This document shows positions 8,000 through 15,492 of a DNA stretch of 64,000 nt, piece after piece. The translations under genes and the position numbers were made by a program. How positions within the stretch are numbered: the stretch's first letter is position 1; each line of letters starts with the position of its first letter. Where the stretch lies: the NCBI RefSeq assembly GCF_014168815.1, contig NZ_AP021972.1, positions 3,100,001 through 3,164,000 on the forward strand. Direction: 5' to 3'. The notes under the pieces were generated by a model. It was not told the DNA's origin. It saw only the letters and a program-made list of their open reading frames with translations, and ran no database searches. Source of the DNA: Klebsiella sp. WP3-W18-ESBL-02. GTDB taxonomy: Bacteria > Pseudomonadota > Gammaproteobacteria > Enterobacterales > Enterobacteriaceae.

Positions 8000-8129
8000 T
8001 TAATTATTTCGCCTGAGGTTCCGGCCGAAGGCGCGCACCATTCTTTTTTGTCATTAAAAATCAATAAATTACCATCTTAATCACCTCTACACTTACTTCT
8101 TCTCGGCAGGTAATCATCCACGATGACAC

Positions 8130-8170
8130 CTGTACAAACGGCACTGTACAATAAATTATAAATTGTACAG
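8130..8170. promoter_or_regulatory. Cluster of BluR-type half-sites before bluR
   Basis: CTGTACAA at 8130-8137 and 8144-8151 and the inverted TTGTACAG at 8163-8170. The last two form an almost perfect palindrome with a short AT spacer, 57 nt before the bluR start. The same TTGTACA core is in the ycgZ-bluF operator, so BluR probably represses its own gene. Confidence 0.7.
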
Positions 8171-8227
8171 ATGGCGGTGAATTCGTTATTTTTATACAGG
8201 ACGTTTGGTTATAGCATGAGGGATTGT

Positions 8228-8959
8228 ATGAGCTTTTACAGCATAGGCGATGTTGCCGAACGATGCGGTATCAATCCCGTCACCTTGCGCGCATGGCAGC
8301 GACGCTACGGCTTATTAAAGCCCCAGCGTAGCGAAGGCGGCCACCGACAGTTTGATGAAGAAGATATTCAGCGTATCGAAGAGATAAAGCGCTGGATCAA
8401 AAGCGGCGTGCCCGTGGGTAAAGTCAAAGCGCTGCTTGAAGAAAGTCAGACCACGACGCACGATGACTGGAGTGCCTTGCAGGAAGAGATGATGGCAGCA
8501 CTCCGCTCCGCTCGCCCGGCGCGGCTGCGCGCCAAAATCAGCGCATTAGGTCGTGAACATCCCTGTGATGCACTGATCGACCATGTTTTTGTTCCCGTTC
8601 GTCAACGTCTCAGCCTCGACCAAAACACTGCCCGCATCATGTGCAGCCTGCTCGACGGCGTGCTGATTGAGTTTGTCACCTCCTGCCTGTCCGAATCACG
8701 CCGCAAAGCCGGCAAAGATGCGCTGCTGATGGGCTGGGACACCGACGATCGTACGCGTTTGTGGCTTGAGGCCTGGCGGCTTTCTCAACGGGGCTGGCAT
8801 ATTGCAGTGCTCGCCGAGCCGCTGGAATCACCGCGCCCTGAACTGTTTCCCGGCCAGCAGCTGTTCGTCTGGACGGGGGTTACCCCCACCCGCCGACAGC
8901 AGGAATTGCTACAGCACTGGCATGAACAGGGCTATTCTCTGGCTTTCCACCTCGCCTGA
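8228..8959 (+). CDS. bluR: BluR, MerR-type repressor controlled by BluF
   Basis: 243 residues. N-terminal MerR winged helix (YSIGDVAERCGINPVTLRAW then GLLKPQRSEGGHRQFDEEDI) is nearly identical to E. coli BluR; the C-terminal half is a B12-binding-like fold used here as protein interaction domain. The ATG at 8228 (MSFYSIGD) is chosen because it aligns with the E. coli start and has GAGGGA ahead of it; the open frame begins 19 codons earlier. It follows bluF on the same strand, 228 nt away, with its own operators in the gap. BluF is its known antagonist in E. coli. Confidence 0.93.
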   Translation: MSFYSIGDVAERCGINPVTLRAWQRRYGLLKPQRSEGGHRQFDEEDIQRIEEIKRWIKSGVPVGKVKALLEESQTTTHDDWSALQEEMMAALRSARPARLRAKISALGREHPCDALIDHVFVPVRQRLSLDQNTARIMCSLLDGVLIEFVTSCLSESRRKAGKDALLMGWDTDDRTRLWLEAWRLSQRGWHIAVLAEPLESPRPELFPGQQLFVWTGVTPTRRQQELLQHWHEQGYSLAFHLA

Positions 8960-8976
8960 TTACCTGCCCGGAAACG

Positions 8977-9882
8977 TCACTCTTCAATCATCTGCGCATA
9001 CTCCTCGCGGAGAAAATCCACCAGCGCTCGCACTGCGGGCAGTTGACCGCGACGCGAGGGGTATACCGCGTGAATGACTTCCCGCTTCGGCTCCCAGTCC
9101 TCCAGCACGCGCACCAGCGCGCCTTTCGCCAGCTGTTCCCGCACCATCAGGAGCGGTAGCTGTACCACGCCCACTCCCGCGACGGCGGCTTCACGCAGCG
9201 CCAGCATATCGCTAGCGATCAGCCGCGGGGTGAAATGTACGTCCGCCTTCGCGCCGTTCGGTCCGCTAAGCGACCATGAGTGAACCTGTTTGCCCATCGC
9301 CATGCTTAAGCCTGGCCAGCGGCTCAGATCGTCCGGCGAGCGCGGCAGGCCGTGCTCCGCAACCAGGGACGGGCTGGCGACGAGGCAATGCCCGCGATCG
9401 GCCAGCACGCGCATCACTAAGTCACTGTCGTCAAATGGCCTTGGCCGCACGCGGATGGCGACGTCAACGCCTTCTGCTATCAGGTCAACCCGTCGATTGG
9501 TTGCTTCCAGATGAAGCTGAACGCCCGGGTATCGCCGCATAAAGCGCGCCAGCATCGGGCCGATGTGGACATGCAGTAACGTCACCGGGCATGTCAACCT
9601 GACGCTGCCACGCGGCTCCGCCTGTAACACCGCAATCGCCTCCTGTGCCGCCTCCGCTTCAATCATCATCGCCTTGCAGTGCTGATAAAAGGTTTGCCCC
9701 ACGTCGGTGACCGTAAACTGGCGTGTGGTACGGTGAATCAGCCGCACGCCGAGCTGCGCTTCCAACTGGGCAATGCGTCGGCTGAGTTTTGACTTGGGAA
9801 TATCCAGCGCTCTGCCTGCCGCCGCAAAGCCACCGTGATCGACCACATGCACAAACCACGCGAAATCATTGAGATCCTGCAT
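8977..9882 (-). CDS. LysR-family regulator, divergent from pirin
   Basis: 301 residues. N-terminal HTH (about 1-62, ending in LSRRIAQLEAQLGVRLIHRTTR) followed by a substrate-binding-like effector domain (about 90-295). ATG at 9882 (MQDLNDFAWFV) has GGAG six nt upstream; a GTG six nt earlier is less likely. The gene is divergent from the pirin gene with a 114-bp gap, the classic arrangement for a LysR activator of its neighbour, as with yhaJ/yhaK in E. coli. Effector unknown. Confidence 0.85.
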   Translation of the reverse strand: MQDLNDFAWFVHVVDHGGFAAAGRALDIPKSKLSRRIAQLEAQLGVRLIHRTTRQFTVTDVGQTFYQHCKAMMIEAEAAQEAIAVLQAEPRGSVRLTCPVTLLHVHIGPMLARFMRRYPGVQLHLEATNRRVDLIAEGVDVAIRVRPRPFDDSDLVMRVLADRGHCLVASPSLVAEHGLPRSPDDLSRWPGLSMAMGKQVHSWSLSGPNGAKADVHFTPRLIASDMLALREAAVAGVGVVQLPLLMVREQLAKGALVRVLEDWEPKREVIHAVYPSRRGQLPAVRALVDFLREEYAQMIEE

Positions 9883-9996
9883 ACCCACTCCATCGTTCTA
9901 TTTTTGCAACAGTGTAGGTCACTTTTGCTATCTACCGGATATTTACCCTCGAATATAAGCTTATTGACATCCAGACTCGCTCCTGAGGAGAAAACC

Positions 9997-10857
9997 ATGA
10001 AAAAAATTACGGGTGTTTATACCGCACCACGTCCGCACTGGGTGGGCGACGGTTTTCCGGTTCGTTCGTTATTTTCTTATCAGTCGCACGGCGAAAGCCT
10101 GAGCCCGTTTTTACTACTTGATTACGCCGGGCCGCAACACTTCCCCGCTGACGGTGCTAAACGCGGCGTGGGTGAGCATCCGCACCGCGGTTTTGAGACG
10201 GTCACTCTCGTCTACGCGGGAGAAGTCGAGCATCGTGACTCTACCGGTAAAGGCGGCGTTATTGGACCCGGCGACGTGCAGTGGATGACCGCCGGCTCGG
10301 GCATTCTGCATCAGGAATTTCACTCGGCAGCGTTTGCCCAGCGTGGCGGCGAGCTGAAAATGATCCAGCTGTGGGTCAATCTGCCGGCAAAAGACAAGAT
10401 GACCGCGCCGGGATATCAGAGCATAGAAGCCGCATCGATTCCTGTCGTGGCGCTGCCGGATGACAGCGGAACGCTACGCGCGATCGCCGGGCGCTACCGC
10501 GACACCAGGGGCCCGGCCCACACCTTCTCGCCGCTTAACGTCTGGGATATCCAGATTAATCAGGACAAAGAGGTCATGTTTGAGCAGCCCGACGGCTGGA
10601 GCACCGCACTGGTGGTGCTGGAGGGTAGCGTAACGGTCAACGGTGAAAGTGCCGTCCAGGAAGCGCAGCTGGTTGTCATGAGTCATCAGGGCGAGCAGGT
10701 GCATTTGCACGCCAGCAGCGATGCCAGGGTTCTGGTGCTGGCCGGAGAACCAATTAATGAACCGATTGTGGGCTATGGCCCCTTCGTGATGAACAGTCAA
10801 ACCGAAATTGCCGAAGCCGTTCGCGATTTTAACGCTGGCCGTTTTGGTCAAATGTAA
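9997..10857 (+). CDS. Pirin-family cupin protein
   Basis: 286 residues of a bicupin pirin. The N-terminal domain carries the metal-binding set HPHRGFETVTLVYAGEVEHRDS, and later GDVQWMTAGSGILHQE with a further His and Glu, so the metal site is complete. Start ATG at 9997 (MKKITGVYTAPRPHW) has GAGGAG ahead; the frame is open upstream. Some pirins have quercetin 2,3-dioxygenase activity, others act as redox sensors or co-regulators; nothing here decides between these. Likely under the divergent LysR regulator. Confidence 0.88.
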   Translation: MKKITGVYTAPRPHWVGDGFPVRSLFSYQSHGESLSPFLLLDYAGPQHFPADGAKRGVGEHPHRGFETVTLVYAGEVEHRDSTGKGGVIGPGDVQWMTAGSGILHQEFHSAAFAQRGGELKMIQLWVNLPAKDKMTAPGYQSIEAASIPVVALPDDSGTLRAIAGRYRDTRGPAHTFSPLNVWDIQINQDKEVMFEQPDGWSTALVVLEGSVTVNGESAVQEAQLVVMSHQGEQVHLHASSDARVLVLAGEPINEPIVGYGPFVMNSQTEIAEAVRDFNAGRFGQM

Positions 10858-10950
10858 AACGACAGAAGTTAAAAACATGGCGCTCCCGCGACACAAAGGC
10901 GCAGTGCGTGATTACGCATTGAGCGGCTCGATCCACAGCGTCAGTCCCCT

Positions 10951-10972
10951 CCCCCGCCGTTTACGGTGGGGG
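10951..10972 (+). terminator. GC-rich hairpin after the pirin gene
   Basis: CCCCCGCCG / CGGTGGGGG stem (one G-T pair) with TTTA loop, 94 nt after the pirin stop. There is no T-run, so it may be a weak terminator or an RNA-stabilising hairpin. Confidence 0.45.
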
Positions 10973-11017
10973 AATGCTCAATGCTTAACCGAACGATAAA
11001 GAAAGCCGAAATTATGC

Positions 11018-11046
11018 TTGACCGTTTTAGGTCAACTCCCTATAGT
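11018..11046 (+). promoter_or_regulatory. sigma-70 promoter of tRNA-Ser copy 2
   Basis: TTGACC (11018-11023), 17-nt spacer, TATAGT (11041-11046), then a GC-rich start region. It is a different and closer-to-consensus promoter than that of copy 1, so the promoters were not part of the duplicated block. Confidence 0.78.
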
Positions 11047-11087
11047 AGCGCCCCGTTGACCACCTAAGGTGAGCAGCAAAACAATAT

Positions 11088-11175
11088 GGTGAGGTGTCCG
11101 AGTGGCTGAAGGAGCACGCCTGGAAAGTGTGTATACGGCAACGTATCCGGGGTTCGAATCCCCGCCTCACCGCCA
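11088..11175 (+). tRNA. tRNA-Ser (anticodon GGA), copy 2
   Basis: Base-for-base the same 88-nt tRNA-Ser as at 4452, with encoded CCA and anticodon GGA. It has its own promoter and terminator (11188-11216). E. coli also has two such genes (serX, serW) but at separate loci; here they flank a 6.6-kb segment. Confidence 0.95.
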
Positions 11176-11187
11176 TATTTAAAGAAG

Positions 11188-11216
11188 AGCTCGTACGCAA
11201 GTACGGGCTTTTTTTT
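11188..11216 (+). terminator. Terminator after tRNA-Ser copy 2
   Basis: Same GCAA-loop hairpin and T-run as at 4552. Confidence 0.88.
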
Positions 11217-11336
11217 CGCCTGTTGCACAACCAGGCGGGGTGAGAACCCCGGACCCGGGTTCGACAACTGGCGCAGCCAGTTGGACAGACCGTGAACACA
11301 GTGAACGGGCTGCCCGCAGGGCGAGCGAAGCGAGTC

Positions 11337-11355
11337 AATCCCCGCCTCACCGCCA
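11337..11355 (+). repeat. 19-nt duplicate of the tRNA-Ser 3' end, second locus
   Basis: Same tail copy as at 4775, followed by a fourth copy of the terminator (11368-11396). Confidence 0.8.
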
Positions 11356-11448
11356 TATTCGAAGAAGAGCTCGTACGCAAGTACGGGCTTTTTTTTCGCC
11401 TGTTGCACAGCCTGGCGGGGTGAGAACCCCGGACCCGGCACAATCACG

Positions 11449-11479
11449 TAGCCCGGCCAAGCGCAGCGCCGCCGGGGGC
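11449..11479. repeat. REP palindrome
   Basis: TAGCCCGGCCAAGCGCAGCG and its complementary half GCCGCCGGG, the common enterobacterial REP form, just after the metN-like gene. Confidence 0.7.
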
Positions 11480-11487
11480 CGCTCGGT

Positions 11488-12498
11488 CTACCTGACCGCC
11501 ACCTTATCCGCGACCTGAGTCACCCGCTGCAAAGACTCCGCCGTCAGCGGCGTATCGACACGCACCCGCAGTTGCCCAACGATCCGCCCCTGAATCGGTT
11601 CACAGCTGCTGTACACCAGCTGCGGGTGACCACCGAGCGCCTTCGCAATCTGCTGCAAATCCGGTTCCCGCCCGTTCACACCATTAAAATGCAGCGTGAT
11701 CAGCTGCTGTCCTTCGACCATGATTTCACGATTCTCCTCGCGCCCGTGATGCAGCGTCCCGAGCATTCCGCGCGTCACCTCATGCTGCGGGTCGCCAAAC
11801 ACCTGCCAGACTTCACCGTGCTCAATAATCCGTCCTTTCTCCAGCACCGCCACCCGATCGCACAGCGTACGAATCACGTCCATCTCGTGGGTAATCAGAA
11901 TAATGGTCAGCCCCAGACGCTGGTTAATCTCTTTGAGCAGGCTCAGCACGGCTAGCGTATTTTCCGGATCGAGCGCCGAAGTCGCCTCATCGCAAAGCAA
12001 AATTTCTGGCTGCGTGACCAGCGCCCTGGCAATCCCGGTTCGCTGTTTTTGCCCACCGGACAATTGCGAGGGATAGCTCGCGCGGAGTGACTCCAGCCCC
12101 ACCAACCGAAGCATCTCCTCAACGCGGCGGCGGCGTTCGATGGCCGGAATACCGGCCATTCGCAGCGGCAGTTCAATATTCTCCGCCACCGTCCTGGTGG
12201 AATGCAGATTGAAGTGCTGGAAAATCATCGCCACCCGGCGGCGTAAATCGCGCAGCGGCCCGCTGCCGCCGCCATCAATGGGGACGTCGTGAATACCTAT
12301 TTCACCGCGATCGGCGCGCTCCAGGCGGTTAAACAGCCGCAGCAGCGTCGATTTCCCCGCGCCGCTGCGCCCGATAATGCCGAATATTTCACCCGCGTGA
12401 ATATCGAGACTGATGTCTTCCAGCGCCTGAACGCCGTTCGGGTAGGCTTTACTGATGCCACGCAGGCGGATGTGCGGCGTATTCTGGTGCTGTGTCAT
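11488..12498 (-). CDS. MetN-type ABC transporter ATPase
   Basis: 336 residues. ATPase domain with Walker A GRSGAGKST, signature LSGGQKQR and Walker B ILLCDEATSALD, then a C-terminal NIL regulatory domain (last ~90 residues), which is the hallmark of methionine importers. ATG at 12498 (MTQHQNTPHI) has GGAGAC upstream. It is the last gene of sfnB-metI-metQ-metN on the minus strand, 10 nt after metQ. It is probably not the housekeeping metN (which sits next to yaeC/metQ elsewhere in enterobacteria); the SfnB neighbour suggests import of an alternative organosulfur compound. Confidence 0.88.
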   Translation of the reverse strand: MTQHQNTPHIRLRGISKAYPNGVQALEDISLDIHAGEIFGIIGRSGAGKSTLLRLFNRLERADRGEIGIHDVPIDGGGSGPLRDLRRRVAMIFQHFNLHSTRTVAENIELPLRMAGIPAIERRRRVEEMLRLVGLESLRASYPSQLSGGQKQRTGIARALVTQPEILLCDEATSALDPENTLAVLSLLKEINQRLGLTIILITHEMDVIRTLCDRVAVLEKGRIIEHGEVWQVFGDPQHEVTRGMLGTLHHGREENREIMVEGQQLITLHFNGVNGREPDLQQIAKALGGHPQLVYSSCEPIQGRIVGQLRVRVDTPLTAESLQRVTQVADKVAVR

Positions 12499-12508
12499 AC
12501 GCTGTCTC

Positions 12509-13282
12509 CTAAAAACCGGGGGCAATCTTTCCCTGATAACGGGTCAAAATAAACTGGCGCACCGCGTCGGAATTAAGCGCTTTCGCCAGCTTTTGAATGC
12601 CGGGATCGTTAATGTTGTCGGGGCGCGCCACAAGATATTCAACGTACAGGCTTTTGCCTTTTTCAACGATCAACGCTTTGTCCGTATCAATTCCCGCTTC
12701 CAGCGCATAGTTAGCAAAGACAAACGCCAGATCCACCTGATTCAGCGCCCGCGCCAGCATCGCCCCTTCCAGCGGGCGAATTTTGAAATGGTGTGGATTG
12801 GCGGTGATATCTTTCTCCGTCGACTGCGGGTCCTGTGGGTTTTTCAACGTAATCAGCCCCGCTTCGCTGAGCAGCACCAGCGAGCGCCCGGTATTGACCG
12901 GATCGTTAGGAATCGCGATCGTTGCGCCGTCCGGCAGGTCGTGCAGATTTTTATATTTCGTCGAGTAGGCGCCAAACGGCTCGATGTGGACACCCACCAC
13001 CGGCACCAGGTTGGTATGACGGTTTTTGTTATAATCATCGAGGAACGGGCGATACTGATAGTAGTTGGCATCGAGATTTTTCTCCGCCAGCTGCTGATTA
13101 GGCTGAATAAAATCGTTGAAGACTTTGATTTTCAGATCTACCCCTTCCTTCGCCAGCACCGGTTTCACAAACGCCAGTATTTCAGCATGCGGAACGGGCG
13201 TGGCGCCTACCAACAGGGTTTCATTGGCCATCGCCGAATAAGAGAACAGCGCCAGCAGCCCGGCAATCACGGTTTTTTTCAT
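12509..13282 (-). CDS. MetQ/NlpA-family substrate-binding protein
   Basis: 257 residues with a signal peptide (MKKTVIAGLLALFSYSAMA, cut likely after SAMA). There is no lipobox cysteine, so it should be a free periplasmic protein rather than a lipoprotein like E. coli MetQ. The mature part (LLVGATPVPHAEIL, NYYQYRPFLDDYN, PNDPVNTGRSLVLL) is typical NLPA. Ligand unknown; methionine-like or sulfonate/sulfoxide substrates are possible. It lies between the ATPase and permease genes. Confidence 0.9.
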   Translation of the reverse strand: MKKTVIAGLLALFSYSAMANETLLVGATPVPHAEILAFVKPVLAKEGVDLKIKVFNDFIQPNQQLAEKNLDANYYQYRPFLDDYNKNRHTNLVPVVGVHIEPFGAYSTKYKNLHDLPDGATIAIPNDPVNTGRSLVLLSEAGLITLKNPQDPQSTEKDITANPHHFKIRPLEGAMLARALNQVDLAFVFANYALEAGIDTDKALIVEKGKSLYVEYLVARPDNINDPGIQKLAKALNSDAVRQFILTRYQGKIAPGF

Positions 13283-13303
13283 TGTTGATACCTGTTAAGC
13301 GAT

Positions 13304-13969
13304 TTATTGACGACTCATACGGCGCACCAGGCGGTCGCCGCTCATTTGTAAAACCTGTACCAGCGCAATCAGCAGCACCACCGTCACCGCCATCACGTCG
13401 GTCTGAAAACGTTGGTAGCCAAAGCGTATGGCTAAATCTCCCAGCCCGCCGCCGCCGATAACGCCGGCCATTGAGGTGTAATCCACCAGCACAATCGCCG
13501 TGACGGTAACGGCGGCAATCAGCCCCGATCGCGCCTCCGGCAGCAGCGTGTACCAGATTAGCTGCCAGGTGCTGCCGCCCATCGCCCAGCTGGCTTCCAC
13601 CAGCCCGTGGTCCACTTCGCGCAACGACGTCTCTACCAATCGTGCAAAGAACGGCGCACAGCCCGCGACCAGCGGCGGAATGGTACCTTCCACGCCCAGC
13701 GAGGTGCCGGTAATCAGCGTGGTCAACGGGATCATGACGATCAGCAAAATGATGAACGGCAGCGATCGCAGTACGTTAACCAGCAGCGAGAGCACGCGAT
13801 ACAGCGTCGGGGCATGCAACAGCCGCGGCTGCCCGGTGAGGTAGAGCACCACGCCCAGCGGCAGGCCGATCAGTACGGTAAAGCCCAGTGCCCAGGCCAG
13901 CATCGTCAGGGTATCTGCCCCCGCCTGCGCCACGTCACCCCAATCAATTTCGGCCAGAAAAGCGAGCAT
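13304..13969 (-). CDS. MetI-type ABC transporter permease
   Basis: 221 residues, five to six membrane segments, with the binding-protein-dependent permease EAA loop (EASWAMGGSTWQLIWYTLLPEA) and the MetI-typical GGGGLGDLAIRFGYQRF. Only 9 nt separate it from sfnB upstream, and 21 nt from the binding protein downstream, so all four genes are one operon. Confidence 0.9.
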   Translation of the reverse strand: MLAFLAEIDWGDVAQAGADTLTMLAWALGFTVLIGLPLGVVLYLTGQPRLLHAPTLYRVLSLLVNVLRSLPFIILLIVMIPLTTLITGTSLGVEGTIPPLVAGCAPFFARLVETSLREVDHGLVEASWAMGGSTWQLIWYTLLPEARSGLIAAVTVTAIVLVDYTSMAGVIGGGGLGDLAIRFGYQRFQTDVMAVTVVLLIALVQVLQMSGDRLVRRMSRQ

Positions 13970-13978
13970 CGTGCCTCC

Positions 13979-15202
13979 TCAGTTCCAGTCGTGGCGCGCG
14001 GGCGCTTTGCCGTTCAACACCCAGTTACCCAGCAGGTGATACTTCCAGCGCACCGGATCGTGCAGCGTGTGAACCCGCCCGTTGCGCCAGTGGCGATCGA
14101 AGTTGTAGCGCGGATGGGTCGAGCGCGTACCGCCCAGCTCAAACAGCCGCGTCGAGGCCTCCAGCGCGGCTTCGGTGGTAAATATTTTGGCGCGAGCAAC
14201 CGCTATAGACGCTAGCGCCACGGTCTCTTCGGTCAGCGTGTGTTTATAGCGGTCGAGCACTCTACCCGCCTGTTCAAGCAGCGCCTCAGCGGCGGCGAGT
14301 CGGCTATCCAGCGCACCAATCTGATACACCGTCAGCGGATCGTCTCCGGCCCGCTCCACCCCTGCGTCGATCCACGGGCGAGCGAACTGATTCACAAAAC
14401 TGACGGTATCGTTCAACGCGGCGCGGGCGATCCCCGCATCAATAGCCGCCGTCGTGAGCTGGGCAAACGGCCCGGCGAGAGTGGGCGTCGCGTAAGATTT
14501 CCAGCTGGGAATGATATTGAACGGCTCAACCCGCAGGTTCTCCACCAGCACCGTACCGCTGGAGGTGGTGCGCTGGCCCAGGCAGGCCCAGTCGTTGACA
14601 ACCGTCACGCCCAGCGTGTTGCGCGGCACGAAGGCCAGCTGTGCCAGCCCATCCTCATCCAACGCCAGTACGCCAAGCCAGTGAGCATACAGTGAACCCG
14701 TGCAGTAGCCTTTGCGTCCGTCAATGCGCAGGCCATCGTCAGTCTGGGTCAGCCGGGTCTGAATATCCTGTACCGTTTTACCGCCGGTTTCCGACAGCGC
14801 ATTGGCAAATCGATAGCCCTGCAGCACGAGATCGAAGAAGTAGCGCTGCTGTTCTTCGCTGCCCTGCAGGCGAATATCTTCCAGCAGGCAGTAGTGGTTT
14901 TGCGGGATTTGCCCCAGCGCCGGATCTGCCGCCGAGATAATGGCAATCACCGACGCCAGCGTCGCCGCGGAAACCTCGGCCCCGCCAAAACGGCGCGGTA
15001 CGGTTATCCCCCATAGCCCGCTGTTGGAGTAGGTATTGACGACGTCGGGCGGCACTACGACGCTCAGGTCTCGCTCGGAGGCGCCGGCCTGTAAAAAAGC
15101 AGCGATCTCGTGGGCGATGCTCAGCGCCTCTTCATCACTGGCGATACGATGGGCGTTCGGCGCATGGTGCGTATAGTCGGGAACAGCGTGATTTACGGGC
15201 AT
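13979..15202 (-). CDS. SfnB-family sulfur-acquisition oxidoreductase (acyl-CoA dehydrogenase fold)
   Basis: 407 residues. Acyl-CoA dehydrogenase-like flavoprotein of the SfnB/DszC-type group: N-terminal helical domain, central beta domain (TGGKTVQDIQTRLT, GYCTGSLYAHWLGV), C-terminal helices ending STHPRYNFDRHWRNGRVHTLHDPVRWKYHLLGNW, which is the signature of reduced-flavin-dependent monooxygenases that desulfurise organic compounds. It heads the operon with the MetNIQ-type importer. The upstream gap (15203-15399) is AT-rich and should hold its promoter, probably under sulfur-limitation control. Substrate unknown; no flavin reductase gene is nearby. Confidence 0.85.
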   Translation of the reverse strand: MPVNHAVPDYTHHAPNAHRIASDEEALSIAHEIAAFLQAGASERDLSVVVPPDVVNTYSNSGLWGITVPRRFGGAEVSAATLASVIAIISAADPALGQIPQNHYCLLEDIRLQGSEEQQRYFFDLVLQGYRFANALSETGGKTVQDIQTRLTQTDDGLRIDGRKGYCTGSLYAHWLGVLALDEDGLAQLAFVPRNTLGVTVVNDWACLGQRTTSSGTVLVENLRVEPFNIIPSWKSYATPTLAGPFAQLTTAAIDAGIARAALNDTVSFVNQFARPWIDAGVERAGDDPLTVYQIGALDSRLAAAEALLEQAGRVLDRYKHTLTEETVALASIAVARAKIFTTEAALEASTRLFELGGTRSTHPRYNFDRHWRNGRVHTLHDPVRWKYHLLGNWVLNGKAPARHDWN

Positions 15203-15317
15203 AGCATGGTCTCACTTGAATGTTATCAGCACGTTCAGACGCAACATCCGGTTGATATTTATACATATCATTAAATGGAATGAATTATTGCGTCTTTAAC
15301 TTTTTAGGTTATATGCA

Positions 15318-15346
15318 TTGATAGCAAACTTTGTGCCATACATTAT
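15318..15346 (+). promoter_or_regulatory. sigma-70-like promoter ahead of the 30-codon ORF
   Basis: TTGATA (15318-15323), 17-nt spacer, CATTAT (15341-15346), placed about 55 nt before the small ORF at 15400. Confidence 0.5.
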
Positions 15347-15399
15347 TATTTATATTTTTCAGTACGTTATTGCCGTTATCGCGCGATAAGGAGTGTAAA

Positions 15400-15492
15400 A
15401 TGCAACACGCTGCTGCTGCCACTGTTGGATTTGCAACAACCAAAAACAACAAAGCCCGGTTTCCCGGGCTTTGCAGACGTAACTGCGATTAA
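15400..15492 (+). CDS. Candidate 30-residue small protein
   Basis: ATG preceded by AAGGAG at a 7-8 nt spacing and by a recognisable promoter. The product starts MQHAAAATVGFATTKNN and ends with a basic cysteine-containing tail (RFPGLCRRNCD). The stop overlaps the phoH stop region on the other strand by 4 nt, and the phoH terminator hairpin lies inside the ORF. I do not recognise it. The Shine-Dalgarno and promoter are better than expected by chance, but the 3' half is constrained by the terminator, so it may be non-coding. Confidence 0.4.
   Translation: MQHAAAATVGFATTKNNKARFPGLCRRNCD
15444..15472 (-). terminator. phoH terminator
   Basis: AAAGCCCGG / CCGGGCTTT stem with a 4-nt loop, followed in the phoH direction by GTTGTTTTT. 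Confidence 0.8.

Larger units (their letters stand above)
11081..11436 (+). repeat. Long direct repeat, copy 2: tRNA-Ser, terminator, spacer, tRNA tail, terminator
   Basis: Partner of the repeat at 4445. It lacks the roughly 75-bp insert of copy 1 and has CGAAG in place of AAAGAAG after the tail copy. Otherwise the tRNA, the terminator, the spacer with GAACGGGCTGCCCGCAGG and the repeated tail are the same. Confidence 0.85.

Noticed and set aside
4445..11436. Idea of an integrated prophage or ICE between the two tRNA-Ser genes
   Set aside because: No integrase, excisionase or phage genes are seen; both tRNAs are complete and the content is chromosomal regulator genes.
11081..11436. CRISPR-like repeat array at the tRNA loci
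   Set aside because: Only two units per locus, irregular spacing, and explained by tRNA tail plus terminator duplication.
12455..13288. 277-codon frame antisense to the metQ-like gene
   Set aside because: Arg/Val/Phe-rich shadow of a clear binding-protein gene.
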